Positions 11,740 to 22,320 of a DNA stretch of 64,000 nucleotides are shown here, piece by piece. The stretch is taken from contig JABTTQ020003469.1 in the NCBI GenBank assembly GCA_016081115.2, positions 62,001 through 126,000 on the forward strand, written 5' to 3'. Position 1 is the stretch's first letter, and each line of letters opens with the position of its first letter. The notes beneath the pieces were generated by a model. The model searched no databases, had not been told where the DNA came from, and saw only the letters and a list, made by a program, of their open reading frames with translations. The DNA is from Rehmannia glutinosa (Eukaryota; Streptophyta; Magnoliopsida; Lamiales; Orobanchaceae). A program made the position numbers and the translations under genes.

Positions 11740-11744
11740 AATAC

Positions 11745-13263
11745 TGTTTGATAATGGTTTTATCATGATTTTGATGATTTTGTTTTTATACCAAAACAAT
11801 GTTTTTAAAGGTTGTCCAAATACTCCTAAATGATTTAAAATGGTTTTAATATTTTTGGAGTATTTCTACAAGTTTATTTTCGATATAAATTGGACAACAC
11901 TTTTGATGATTTTGTGTTAATGTGTTTTTACACCAAAACAATGGTTCTAAAATATTGTCCTAATACTCCCGATCGGTCTAAAATATTTTTACTATTTTTT
12001 GGAGTATTTCTTGAAGTTTTTTTCGATATAAAATTGGACAACACTTTTGTTTTGAGGCCAATCGGTCACCCTATAGGGCATCCCGTGCACTGAAAGTTGT
12101 GAAAAAGCAGTGAATAAGCTATTTTTTGAAAAAAAGGTTGGTTGACCGGTCCACGGGGGTGGTAGACCGGTGTGGTCGGCCGGTCGCCGGGGCGTCGGCC
12201 GGTGCGGTCGCCGGTCGGCCGACCGTGGGTGACCGTACACAGGAGCATTTTTCAAACGTAACTTTCGGACTCGTTTTTTGGTTCTACTCGACCTGGCATT
12301 TGGACATGTGGTCGACTTGGCCGACTCGGCCGACGCCGCCTGTGTAAATGTGTTTTCTCATTTTCAAACATCTATTTGTCTTGTGACGGCCGCTCTTAAG
12401 TTTGACAACAAAATTTAATGTTAGCGAAAGAAACAACTTTTCCTTAAATTGTGGAATTGATTTCTAACAACTATAATCTTGTTTTTAATTGCAATTTTTG
12501 TAGAAATCGATTCCAAGATGAGCCTATCAAGTATCAATCATCTCCTATATATAGAGGAAGTTTTGAAGCACAACCATAAGAGAGAAAACTACAACACAAC
12601 AAGATACACTCAAGAATACACTTGTTCTTACATTGTCTTATTTCTTGTTGTAATTTGCCTAGCTATTCACTTTCACATTCTTGAGGTCTAGGCTTTTCTT
12701 GATTACACTTGCACTCTATTGTATTATCAATTATTGAGTTGTAATCTTGAAATTGGGTAATCATTCAACACAAGATATCCTTGTGAGTGTTCTTGTGGTA
12801 AGAACACACTTGGGTGATCTAGGTGTTAGTTGTAAGAAGATTGTGGTAATCTTCTTGTTGAGGTGTTGAAGAATTTGGTATTCTTCAAGATTGAAGATTG
12901 TGGTAATCTTCACAAGGTGCCGTAGGAGATTGTGGTAATCTTCAAGTGAGATTGTGGTAATCTCAAAGGTGGTGTTGAAGAAGAGTGTGGTGCTCTTCAA
13001 GGTGTTGTTGTAAGTTGGTGTTGTATTAATTTGTGGTAAATTAATAAAATCTTTTTTCCTTTTGAAATCCATCCCGGATATACTGGGGTGGTAGAGGATT
13101 AGGCCCTAGGTAGGTTGAACCTCTTTAAATCGATGTGTGTTGTTTACATTCCGCACCTTTATTATTGTCTTTGAGCATTCGGTTCGAAAAAGAGGGCAAA
13201 ATCGAAAAGATGGAGATAATCTATTCACCCTCTACAGATTATCGTGGAGTCGCTGGACTTAAA
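11745..13263 (+). repeat. Copia A 5' LTR
   Basis: 1519 bp. It starts TGTTTGATAATGG and ends TTAAA where the other LTRs end TTACA, so the terminal CA has mutated. It contains a GC-rich block of GACCGGT-type motifs (about 12140-12240) and an array of attgtggtaatcttc units (about 12838-12970). TATA-like text at 12545-12553 (ctatatata) is a candidate core promoter. Confidence 0.92.
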
Positions 13264-13265
13264 AG

Positions 13266-13277
13266 TGGTATCGAGCC
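13266..13277 (+). promoter_or_regulatory. Primer binding site (initiator tRNA-Met type), one base lost
   Basis: tggtatcgagcc lies three bases after the LTR. It matches the plant copia consensus tggtatcagagc except for one missing base. Confidence 0.75.
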
Positions 13278-13332
13278 AAACTCTTTGGCAAGATCGTTTC
13301 ACATCGCGAGTGAAGAGAAACGATCGTCGGCT

Positions 13333-14721
13333 ATGAACGAAGCTCATCTTTCCGGCACCTCCACCACCAAGCCACCACTATTTGATTCCAAAAATTTTAT
13401 TTTTTGGAAATAATGAATGGAATGCTACTTACAAGGTTGCGGGTTCGACATTTGGAACACCGTCATAAACGGAGAATCCATTCCGATGAAAGATACACCA
13501 CACACCTCAAAAGGCTTCAAAAGCTCAATGATGAAGAGAAGAAAATCATCTCCTTAAACGGTAAAGCTCTCAATATTTTGTATTGTTCATTTACTAATTT
13601 GGAATATGAACATATTGTAGGAATAAAATCGGCACATGAAGTATGACAAAAATTAGAAGCCATCTATGGAGTATTTGCAAATGAAAGGAGTCAAACAAGA
13701 GCATCTACTTCTCAAAGGGATACAAGTTCAAATCTAAGGAACAAGCCTCTTACAACTTCCAATTATGAAGAAGTTGAATATTGTTTTATGGGCATCAATG
13801 AAGAAAACGAGGTATGTCTTAAACGCTCTACTTCCTATGATATTGTCATTCAAAATGATTATAGTGATTTGCAAAATGATTATGATGAACTTCAAAATGA
13901 ATTCCAAAGCTTACTTGTTAAATACAAAAATTTGAAAAAGGAATTCAATATTTTGAAAAATGATAAGGATAGTCTATTTACTTCCTATGAATCACTATTA
14001 TGTGCTCACACCACCACACTTGATAAGGTAAGAAACCTTGAAAAAGAAAAAAGTACTCTTGTTGAGAATATTGATTGCATGAAAAAGGATTTATTAAAAT
14101 CTAACTTGAGTACTAATAAATTGTCCAATATAGTTGATGTTCATAATTATGATAAATGACTTGATCATAAGCCTAATGTTGTTAATCATATAAAAAAGGA
14201 TCAAGTCACTATGCACGTTGGTCATTATGCTCCTAGATTTATTACATGCTTTTATTGCGGTAAAAAGGGTCATACGGTAAATACTTGTCAGGCTAGAAAT
14301 AACTCTAATTATTGTTGGAGACCTAAAAGTCTCAAGACCAATCCCAAAGGACCCAAACACATAAGGGTACCACAAAACAATGTCATATTAGGTACCGTGA
14401 AATAATGATCAAGAAAATTTATACCGCAAGAAGACATCAAATGACCGTTTCATTTGATCAAAGAAGGAGAAACTATTTTCGACAAAGCCAATTTCAAGAA
14501 GAAGATATAATCAAAAATGGGAAGAAGACAATCCTTGGAAATGGCAAAGATATCATCAACAAGATGATTTTCAAAGAAGAAGAGACTATCAACAATGGGA
14601 AGGACAAAAATCTTGGAAATGGAGTAATCAAAGGAGCCATCATCAACAAAGTGACTTCTCAAAGGGAAGATATCATCAACAATGGGAATGGTACAACCCA
14701 TGGAAATGGCGTAATTGGTAA
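13333..14721 (+). pseudogene. Copia A gag, frameshifted
   Basis: Gag would form the virus-like particle. The ATG at 13333 begins NEAHLSGTSTTKPPLFDSKN, the start shared with copia B. Frameshifts or stops follow near 13411, 13646, 13780 and 14159. Recognisable parts are the UBN2-like core with LNDEEKKIISLN, a Lys/Asn/Leu-rich coiled-coil stretch (about 13850-14100), a CX2CX4HX4C zinc knuckle (CFYCGKKGHTVNTC, about 14249-14290) and a C-terminal tail. Read in the right frame, the tail (about 14500-14718) repeats a tryptophan-rich NPWKW-like unit three times and ends RNW before TAA (14719-14721). The same tail is intact in copia B. Confidence 0.85.
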
Positions 14722-15616
14722 CCCGTATCTCCCTAGTTAAATATGCATTTTATTTTGTTATTATGCATGCTTTTATTTGTGTCTTAATTGCAAAATGACT
14801 TTTCAATTTTTTTTTTAATTAAGGTCTTCAATATATATTTGTGCTTAAAATATTTTTGAAAAAGAAGACCTTATATGATGTTTTTAAAACTCTTGTGCAT
14901 TTTTGTAGACTAAAGTGTGTTATCATCTCTTATGGATTTTTATGGCATGAGCTTACTTGTGATATCTCTTAGCCTACACTTTTATCACTATGATTTGTGC
15001 TAGATTTGTTTTAAGAATTGTGTAGGATTTATATTTTTTCACAAATGGCCATTTACGTCATTATTTGTCAAGAAAGACATAAATTATTGAGGTACGTTTA
15101 CTTGCGTTATTCTTATTCTTATAGACTCGATATATGTATTGCCATGTGCATATGTGCTTGTTTTTCATAGTATATCATACAAGTGCCATTAAGAGGATTT
15201 TTAGATGTTTTTTGAAAGGCACTATTCGATATTTGATTGCACATATTTGCTTTGTCAACTCTTGTTGAAATACTTCCTTTAAATGAGGTCTCAACTATAT
15301 GCTATCGGATTTTCTAATTTCAAAAGAGATCTTTTATAGCTTTCTTAAGCTTATTTTGAACTTGCATGATTTATTAGACTCTTGATGATATTCTAAATGC
15401 ATAGTATGTGTTTCTTGCTTTATGGTCTATATATATAGTGTCTATTTCTACTATGCTCTTATGCAAGATATTTTGTGATTGATGATTGAGGCATATTTTT
15501 ACACTTGGGCTATTTTTTTCTTGCTTATATAAGCGATACCGGTAATGAGTTTGTTTAGTTGTGTAGATGAGAAACGAGTACTCCAAATATTGTTACCTCA
15601 AAATATTTGGATGTAA
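14722..15616 (+). other. Copia A internal non-coding segment between gag and the RT remnant
   Basis: AT-rich DNA with no open frame and no integrase motif. It aligns by eye, phrase by phrase, with 37428-38235 of copia B, so the absence of protease and integrase is shared and predates both insertions. Confidence 0.7.
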
Positions 15617-16320
15617 ATGTTCTATTATGAACACCTTAGATCAATTGGATGCCCTATGATGATAGTAATGAGGAAGACAAAAAGGGTATTCCGGAACAAA
15701 CTCGATGACCAAGGCAACATTGGTCGAACTAAGGCAAGGTTAGTAGCTCGAAGGTATTTTCAAGAAGAAGGTAATGATTTTGATGTAATATTTGCACTCA
15801 TAGCTCTTTTAGAAGTTATTTGCATTTTACTTGCCCATTCTTGTTTTAAGAAAATTTCAAACTTTACCAAATGGATGTTAAATCCAATTTTCTAAATGGT
15901 TTTATTCAAATAGAAGTCTATCGGAGTTTTAAAATTTTTCTAGGCCAAATGTTTTTTATAAAAGGCCTTGTACGGTTGATAGACTTAGCTATTTTTGCTA
16001 AATGATTGATTTTACAAGAAGTAAAGTTGATACTACTCTCTTTGTTTTTGAAAAAGGGCAAGATTGTTTACTTGTGCATATTTATGAGAATATTTTTGGT
16101 ACTACTAATGAATATTTGTGCAAGATATTTTTCCAAGTTTATGCAAGGTGTACTTGAAATGAGCATGATGGGGGAGCTCAATTTCTTGCTTGGACTTCAA
16201 ATCATTCAATGCCAAGTAGATTGTTACATTTCAAAAGAACTCTTGAAGGAGTTAGGCATTGAAGAAGGAAGAATCAACTCAACCTCTATGGCTACCAATG
16301 TAGAGATTAACAAAGGTTGA
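15617..16320 (+). pseudogene. Copia A reverse transcriptase remnant
   Basis: Fragments of the copia RT domain (RVT_2) remain. NKLDDQGNI followed by KARLVARRYFQEEGNDFD matches the conserved start of the domain. A stop follows at WMLNPIF, corresponding to the QMDVKSAFL region. A second piece at 16006-16320 carries ELNFLLGLQI, corresponding to the motif after the YVDD loop. The catalytic YVDD is not preserved; the matching place reads as frameshifted text. RNase H is absent. Confidence 0.75.
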
Positions 16321-17593
16321 GAAAAACATATCGATTGACAAACAAATTCGAGGTATGTTTTCTTTCTATAGACTCGACATTCCATATGCCTTATGTCTAT
16401 ATGCTCGACTTCAAACACTATCCCAACGAATCTCATTAAAGTGTTGTTAAAAGAAATTTTCAAATATTTGAAAGGCACTTCTTCTTATGACTTGTTAATC
16501 CAAAGCTTTAAGACGTTATTATTTTTCGGGATAACAAGTCCGATGTAACTTTTATTTTTCAAAATATGGTTCGTCATAATCGAACTAAACATATTAAGAT
16601 TCGATATTTTTTTTAAAGGGAATTGCATGTTTTAACAAAAACTTGAGATGTGTTTAATTCCATCTCAAGGATAACTCGCGGACTCTTTGATCGTTAACCG
16701 CCGAGTATTTTACCTCATTTCGAGCTTGATTATGACATAATGTATATTGAATGAGGTCTACATTTGCATTTTGCACGTTTTAAAACTTAGGGGCGAAAAA
16801 ATCGGATTTCGGATCAAATTTCGGATTTTGCAAATCAAACGAGCATGGGCAACCAGGGCGAGGGGCGGCCGTCGCCCACTGCCGACCGCCGCCCTTGCCC
16901 ATGACCGGTCGTCGTCTAAGGGATTTTTGGTTAAAATGCTTACATTTTCCAGACTTAGCCATTTTTGGCTCTTTTGGTTCATTTTTCGTCCCCTTTGTCA
17001 TTTTCACACACAATTCACTTCAAATGTGTTTTGTTGCATAAATTATATATCTTGGGGATTGTCTAGCTCGTTTATCATCATTGATGCTCATCTTTACCGA
17101 TTGAATGGTAAGAATTTCACTCTCTTTAGCTCAATTGGGTTGAACCCTTGAGTTTGTGGCTTATATGTATTTTTCTTAATGCAATTCATTTATTTTTGTG
17201 ATGAGCTTATTGATTGTTGATGATTGACTTGTGTTAAATTGCATTTGGTGATGAAAAACTTGGCTTGATTTCATTTACAAGGGCTATATATATCTTTCTC
17301 AATTTTTGACGCCCGCCAAGTGTTCGATAAAACGTTTCAATGAAAAATTCATCACCTACATGATTCTCTCAATTTCAAAAGTCGTATACATTTATAGAGA
17401 TCATGTTTTGCTTATAAAATGAGTTTTCCTAAACCTCTACAAGTCGTATGATTCGACTTTTCCCTCCTATTTGGTTTATAAGCTTCAATGCTCAAATAGC
17501 TCGATACATCGGTTTAGTTGCGCACTTTGATATATGATGTATTTATCGTGCTAACATTCTTTTTGATGATTCCAAAGGGGGAGAAACAAGTTA
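16321..17593 (+). other. Copia A 3' internal non-coding region
   Basis: No gene is visible. It aligns by eye with 38880-40130 of copia B, including a short GC-rich island of ccgacc/accggtcg text (16862-16915). The shared retention of this long untranslated stretch argues for a cis function or simple descent. Confidence 0.55.
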
Positions 17594-18211
17594 TGTTGAC
17601 GTGCGTTTTGGTCAACAAGCAAAAATATGTAAAAGATTTAACACGTGGAAATATAAACGTGCGTAACGTATATTTATTTTTGGCTAATTCTGCCTTTTTG
17701 CATAATGCCGAGCCGAATTATTGGGGTCGGCCTTTCTTACAATCTTTTTATCTCCTTTTTTCTCTCTCCTTTTCAGTTTTCCCTCTATTAGCCTTTTTAT
17801 ACCCCTTCGAGTAAGTGGGTTTACAATAGTCATCTTGGCACTAACTATTCATTAATTAGTAAAATAATTAAAGAAAGACACATGTCCCTCTCTAACTGTG
17901 CATGTCAATCAAAACTTGCCACTTGTTGACTTCTCTTCATAATTCTCTGACATGTGGCAGTTTCTGATACCGATAAAGCGTTAAGCATGGGCGTGTGATT
18001 ATTTTTATGAGGCTGTCGCGCATGCGTTTCTTGTCGAAATTTGGGCTCGGGGCTCGGCGGCCGTGTTGCGGTTGGGCTCGGTAATGGGCGAGCCCAATTC
18101 GTGACGTGTCGCCGCGCACCATTACTGACGTCACCCACGGGTCGCCTACTCGGATGTGTGTTGGACTGATGACTTGGATTAATTTCTTCCAGCTCGGCTC
18201 GGGTGTCATCA
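17594..18211. mobile_element. Solo LTR nested in copia A
   Basis: A 618-bp insertion absent from the matching place in copia B. It begins TGTTGACGTGCG and ends GTGTCATCA, so it has TG...CA ends, and is flanked by agtta (17589-17593) and ggtta (18212-18216), a 4-of-5 match. It has no coding capacity, and its GC-rich 3' half differs from the host element. A solo LTR left by LTR-LTR recombination is the simplest reading. Strand is not determinable without a full-length relative. Confidence 0.6.
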
Positions 18212-18663
18212 GGTTATAAGCTCATTAGCTCATAAAAGCTAAGATAAGCTTAACGAAAAGAAGCTATAAGTTATGGCTTCATAAAGCCATAAGTTGTGGA
18301 TCATATTTAGTCCACTTGGTGCATTATGGTTATGTATGAATCATGGTTCATTGGTTGTAGTATGGACTTATATACAGTTCTAATGATGTATCTTTGACAG
18401 GGGGAGCTTTTAAGTTTTTGATACTTAAGCTCAATATCGAAAAGCTAAGATTTTAGCTTATGTTGAAGTTGCTTCTATATTACTCTTGTTGTGCATGTTG
18501 ATAGGGGGAGCATTTGCTATATGTGTTTGAATATTTCTACTCCCATCATTGCGATTATATTGCATGGAATATTGTCGCTCACAACAGAAAGTTCATTTTT
18601 ACCAGTAAAAATGTTTTGTTTTCAAAATCGACCTCGTTAAAATTGTTTTGGTTTGTAATCATC

Positions 18664-18677
18664 AAAAAGGGGGAGAT
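18664..18677 (+). promoter_or_regulatory. Copia A polypurine tract
   Basis: aaaaagggggagat immediately precedes the 3' LTR and would prime plus-strand synthesis. Confidence 0.85.
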
Positions 18678-20200
18678 TGTTTGATAAATGGTTTTATCCT
18701 GATTTTGATGATTTTGTTTTTATACCAAAACAATGTTTTTAAAGGTTGTCCAAATACTCCTAAATGATTTAAAATGGTTTTAATAGTTTCCGGAGTATTT
18801 CTACAAGTTTATTTTCGATATAAATTGGACAACACTTTTGATGATTTTGTGTTAATGTGTTTTTACACCAAAACAATGGTTCTAAAATATTGTCCTAATA
18901 CTCCCGATCGGTCTAAAATATTTTTACTATTTTTTGGAGTATTTCTTGAAGTTTATTTTCGATATAAAATTGGACAATACTTTTGTTTTGAGGCCAATCG
19001 ATCACCCTATAGGGCATCCCGTGCACGAAAGTTGTGAAAAAAATGTGAATAAGCTATTTTTGAAAAAAGGTGGTTGACCGGTCAACGGGGTGGTAGACCG
19101 GTGTGGTCGCCATCGTCGATCAAGCGTCGGCCGGTGCGGTCGGATCGACGGGTGACCGTGCACTGGGAGCATTTTTCAAAGCAGTAACTTTCTCGACTCG
19201 TTTTTTGGTTCTCGCTTTCGACCGGCGGACATGGGGTCGACCGGCCGGACCCCCCCCGACCGGCCGCCTGTGTAAATGTGTTTTCTCATTTTCGAACGTC
19301 TATTTGTCTTGTGACCGTCGCCCTTAAGTTTGACAAAGAAAATTCTAACCGTTGTGCAAACAGATGACGACTTTTCCTTAAATTGTGGAATTGATTTCTA
19401 ACAACTATAATCTTGTTTTTAATTGCAATCTTTTGTAGAAATCAGATTCCAAGAGGAGCCTATCAAATATCAATCATCTCCTATATATAGAGGAAGTTTT
19501 GAAGCACAACCATAAGAGAGAAAACTACAACACAACAAGATACACTCAAGAATACACTTGTTCTTACATTGTCTTATTTCTTGTTGTAATTTGCCTAGCT
19601 ATTCACTTTCACATTCTTGAGGTCTAGGCTTTTCTTGATTACACTTGCACTCTATTGTATTATCAATTATCGAGTTGTAATCTTGAAATTGGGTAATCAT
19701 TCAACACAAGATATCCTTGTGAGTATTCTTGTGGTAAGAATACACTTGGGTGATCTAGGTGTTAGTTGTAAGAAGATTGTGGTAATCTTCTTGTTGAGGT
19801 GTTGAAGAATTTGGTATTCTTCAAGGTTGAAGATTGTGGTAATCTTCACAAGGTGCCGTTGGAGATTGTGGTTATCTTCAAGTGAGATTGTGGTAATCTC
19901 AAAGGTGGTGTTGAAGAAGAGTGTGGTGCTCTTCAAGGTGTTGTTGTAAGTTGGTGTTGTATTAATTTGTGGTAAATTAATAAAATCTTTTTTCTTTTTG
20001 AAATCCATCCCGGATATACTGGGGTGGTAGAGGATTAGGCCCTAGGTGGGTTGAACCTCTTTAAATCGACGTGTGTTGTTTACATTCCGCACCTTTATTA
20101 TTGTCTTTGAGCATTCGGTTCGAAAAAGAGGGCAAAATCGAAAAGATGGAGATAATCTATTCACCCCCCCTCTAGATTATCGTAGCCGCTTGGACTTACA
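18678..20200 (+). repeat. Copia A 3' LTR
   Basis: 1523 bp, TGTTTGATAA...GGACTTACA. It ends directly at the duplication aatac (20201-20205). It carries the same GACCGGT block (about 19070-19270) and attgtggtaatcttc array (about 19770-19900) as the 5' LTR. Confidence 0.92.
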
Positions 20201-20205
20201 AATAC

Positions 20206-20722
20206 AATATAATAAAAATTGGAATATGATTGTGTAATATGAAATCACAATCCTACACAAAATAATAAATAAAAGTTCTTATAGATATTTCCTACTTGGA
20301 AAGAATTGCAGCTATTTATGATTTACAACTCAAAGTGAAGTGTAAAAGTTAATAGAAGAACCAAACCAGATATTTATATAGTGACAAACAATTAATAATA
20401 AATAAAAAGGCATATTAATAAGAAGAATATTACTAACTTTACTTAAAAAATGAAAAAAAAAGAATTACAAATTTCAAGATTACTAATTTATAGAGGTTTT
20501 ACTCCATAATACAAACAAACAATAATAAATAAAAAAGAATATGGCATAGATATTTTTGTGATTGGACTAATAACAGGACTATTACCAACTTTACTTAAAA
20601 AAATTAAAAATAAAAAAGAATTTATAGTTTCAACTTATTACAAATTTAACCAAAAAGTCAAGGGGGATTAAGTAAGTAATAGAGGAAAAGAAAAGAACTA
20701 AACCAAAAAACTTAGAATATGG
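20206..20722. repeat. AT-rich interval with diverged internal direct repeats
   Basis: No gene. Two imperfect copies about 125-135 bp apart share aataataaataaaaa and aactttacttaaaaaa (about 20390-20460 and 20520-20605). The phrase accaaaaaactta recurs at about 20702 and 20788. Its start resembles the left flank of copia A. Confidence 0.5.
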
Positions 20723-20739
20723 AAGTAGGACCAGACATC
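20723..20739. repeat. Target site duplication, copy 1 (LINE-derived element)
   Basis: aagtaggaccagacatc, identical to 28372-28388 and adjoining the T-run that marks the minus-strand poly(A). Confidence 0.8.
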
Positions 20740-21262
20740 CTTTTTTTTTTTCTTTTTCCGAATGATAGAATTTTTGTTAAAAACTCAACCAAAAAACTTA
20801 CAATATTGCCGACTGGTAAATGACCTTCTTACACATACAATTGTCAAGAAGGGAACTACACCCAGAAAAAACTAGAACAGTCCCATCCAGTGAGACTAAG
20901 CCACTCCCTACGGGAGACTAGGCCGAAAAACCGCAACACTTCAACAAAAATCGGACACAATCAACCACCCAACACTGCGGGACAAACAAAAGTGACCCGC
21001 CTATGAATTTTGCCCTTCAACCGGTGAAATAAAAAAAAAAGTAACAAAAAATGCAAAGGCTAAAAATACATGAAAATCAACCTAAAAATCAAAACTAACA
21101 AGAAAAAAACAAGAAAAATGAAAGGCCTACAACAACGGCCGAATGAAAATAATGAAAAAACAAAAGCTAAGAAACAACTCTCCCTCTTCCACACCAATCC
21201 CAACATTCCTTCATCGTCGCCGTCCCTAACTCCTCCCCTATCCTCACCACATATCCACAAAA

Positions 21263-22284
21263 TGTTGTAATTGATCTTTGATAAATGGGGTGTTGACCCG
21301 ATTTTGACCAATCAATTAAGTGGTTTCCATTCGTGAAAAATAGAATTAAATTATTTATAAAAATTCTACTAAGAGAGTATATGAGAATAGCATTTGGAAT
21401 TTCTCAAAATCGATTCCGGGTGAATGAGAAATTAATGCTAGAAGTTAGCCACTAAATACAAATAAATGGTATGGAAAATGGAAAATGTGGGGGAGGAGAG
21501 ATGCTCCATCCCACATAGGAAAAGAGAGGCAAAATTGCACACTTTATTTATCCCAAGTTGGACAAATGGGTTTGGGCCCTTGGGGGCACCCAAGTTTTTA
21601 AAGGGGTGAGAACCTACATGCTTGTGGGTTTGGTTCAAAGCACACGCGCGCCGCCACCGCCGCCCGCCGGCTCGGCCCGGCCGAGTCCGGGTCGTGGGCT
21701 TGGGCCCTTATTCTTTTTGGACCAAAAACCGTTAAAATAATTAATTAATTAATTTTTGTAATTAATTAAATTAAATGGATTTAATTAATTTTTGTAATTA
21801 ATTAAATCAGAGTTCAACCTGGGAAACGGTTCAGCCCCGCGCACGGGCGGGAGCACGCCCGTGCTATCGGGCCGTGCTACCTGCCGCATCTGTTCAGCAA
21901 AAACGTGCCTTTTCGAGCCTACAGACGCGATTTTTCGTACGGGCACTTCATTGCCTATATTATTGAAGCCCCTGCAGATGAATATGGACACGAAAAACTC
22001 AGATAATAACCTGTCATTTGCATCATACGAGCATATTGACTTCCTACCTTCAAAAGCTTGAAAGTTAAGAATAACTTGATGTTCGCTGTTATTCCGGTTT
22101 TGCTGTGCTGCTAATCGGAACTGAGTAAAGTCGTTGTATCTTAGAGGCGAGCGCCAGAACCGTAAGCACTAGTATACGGGGCGTTTTCATCTTGCGGAGA
22201 CTGATTCGAAATCAGGCCTCGACTAAACCATATCCAGCCATTTTCTTCACATACCGAAACCTTTACCAGGAATTTTACCCAACA
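21263..22284 (+). repeat. Copia C 5' LTR
   Basis: 1022 bp from TGTTGTAATT to CCCAACA. It contains a palindromic taattaattaa stretch and a GC-rich block with one unit of the gcgcacgggc-type repeat (about 21838-21890). Confidence 0.9.
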
Positions 22285-22320
22285 ATCGCAAGACGAAGGT
22301 CTTTGTTTCTGTTCAAGACG

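Larger units (their letters stand above)
11745..20200 (+). mobile_element. Copia A: Ty1/copia LTR retrotransposon, pol-deleted
   Basis: An 8456-bp element flanked by the 5-bp duplication aatac (11740-11744 and 20201-20205). Its LTRs (11745-13263 and 18678-20200) begin TGTTTGATAA and differ by a few per cent by eye. The internal part holds a frameshifted gag, a remnant of reverse transcriptase and about 2.3 kb of non-coding DNA that includes a 618-bp nested solo LTR. No integrase or protease is recognisable. The polypurine tract and the gag with coiled coil and one zinc knuckle suggest the SIRE/Maximus lineage, which I infer rather than prove. Copia B is a sibling of the same architecture. Confidence 0.92.

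Noticed and set aside
12761..13072. Antisense 103-codon open frame repeated at 19697-20008 and extended at 35472-35912
   Set aside because: It lies in the LTRs across the attgtggtaatcttc array. Its presence in several copies follows from LTR duplication, and the Thr/Asn/Leu-rich product is low complexity.
21060..21311. Minus-strand 83-codon hydrophobic frame crossing the copia C boundary
   Set aside because: It spans two different elements (the 3' tail of the LINE-derived element and the copia LTR), so it cannot be an old gene.
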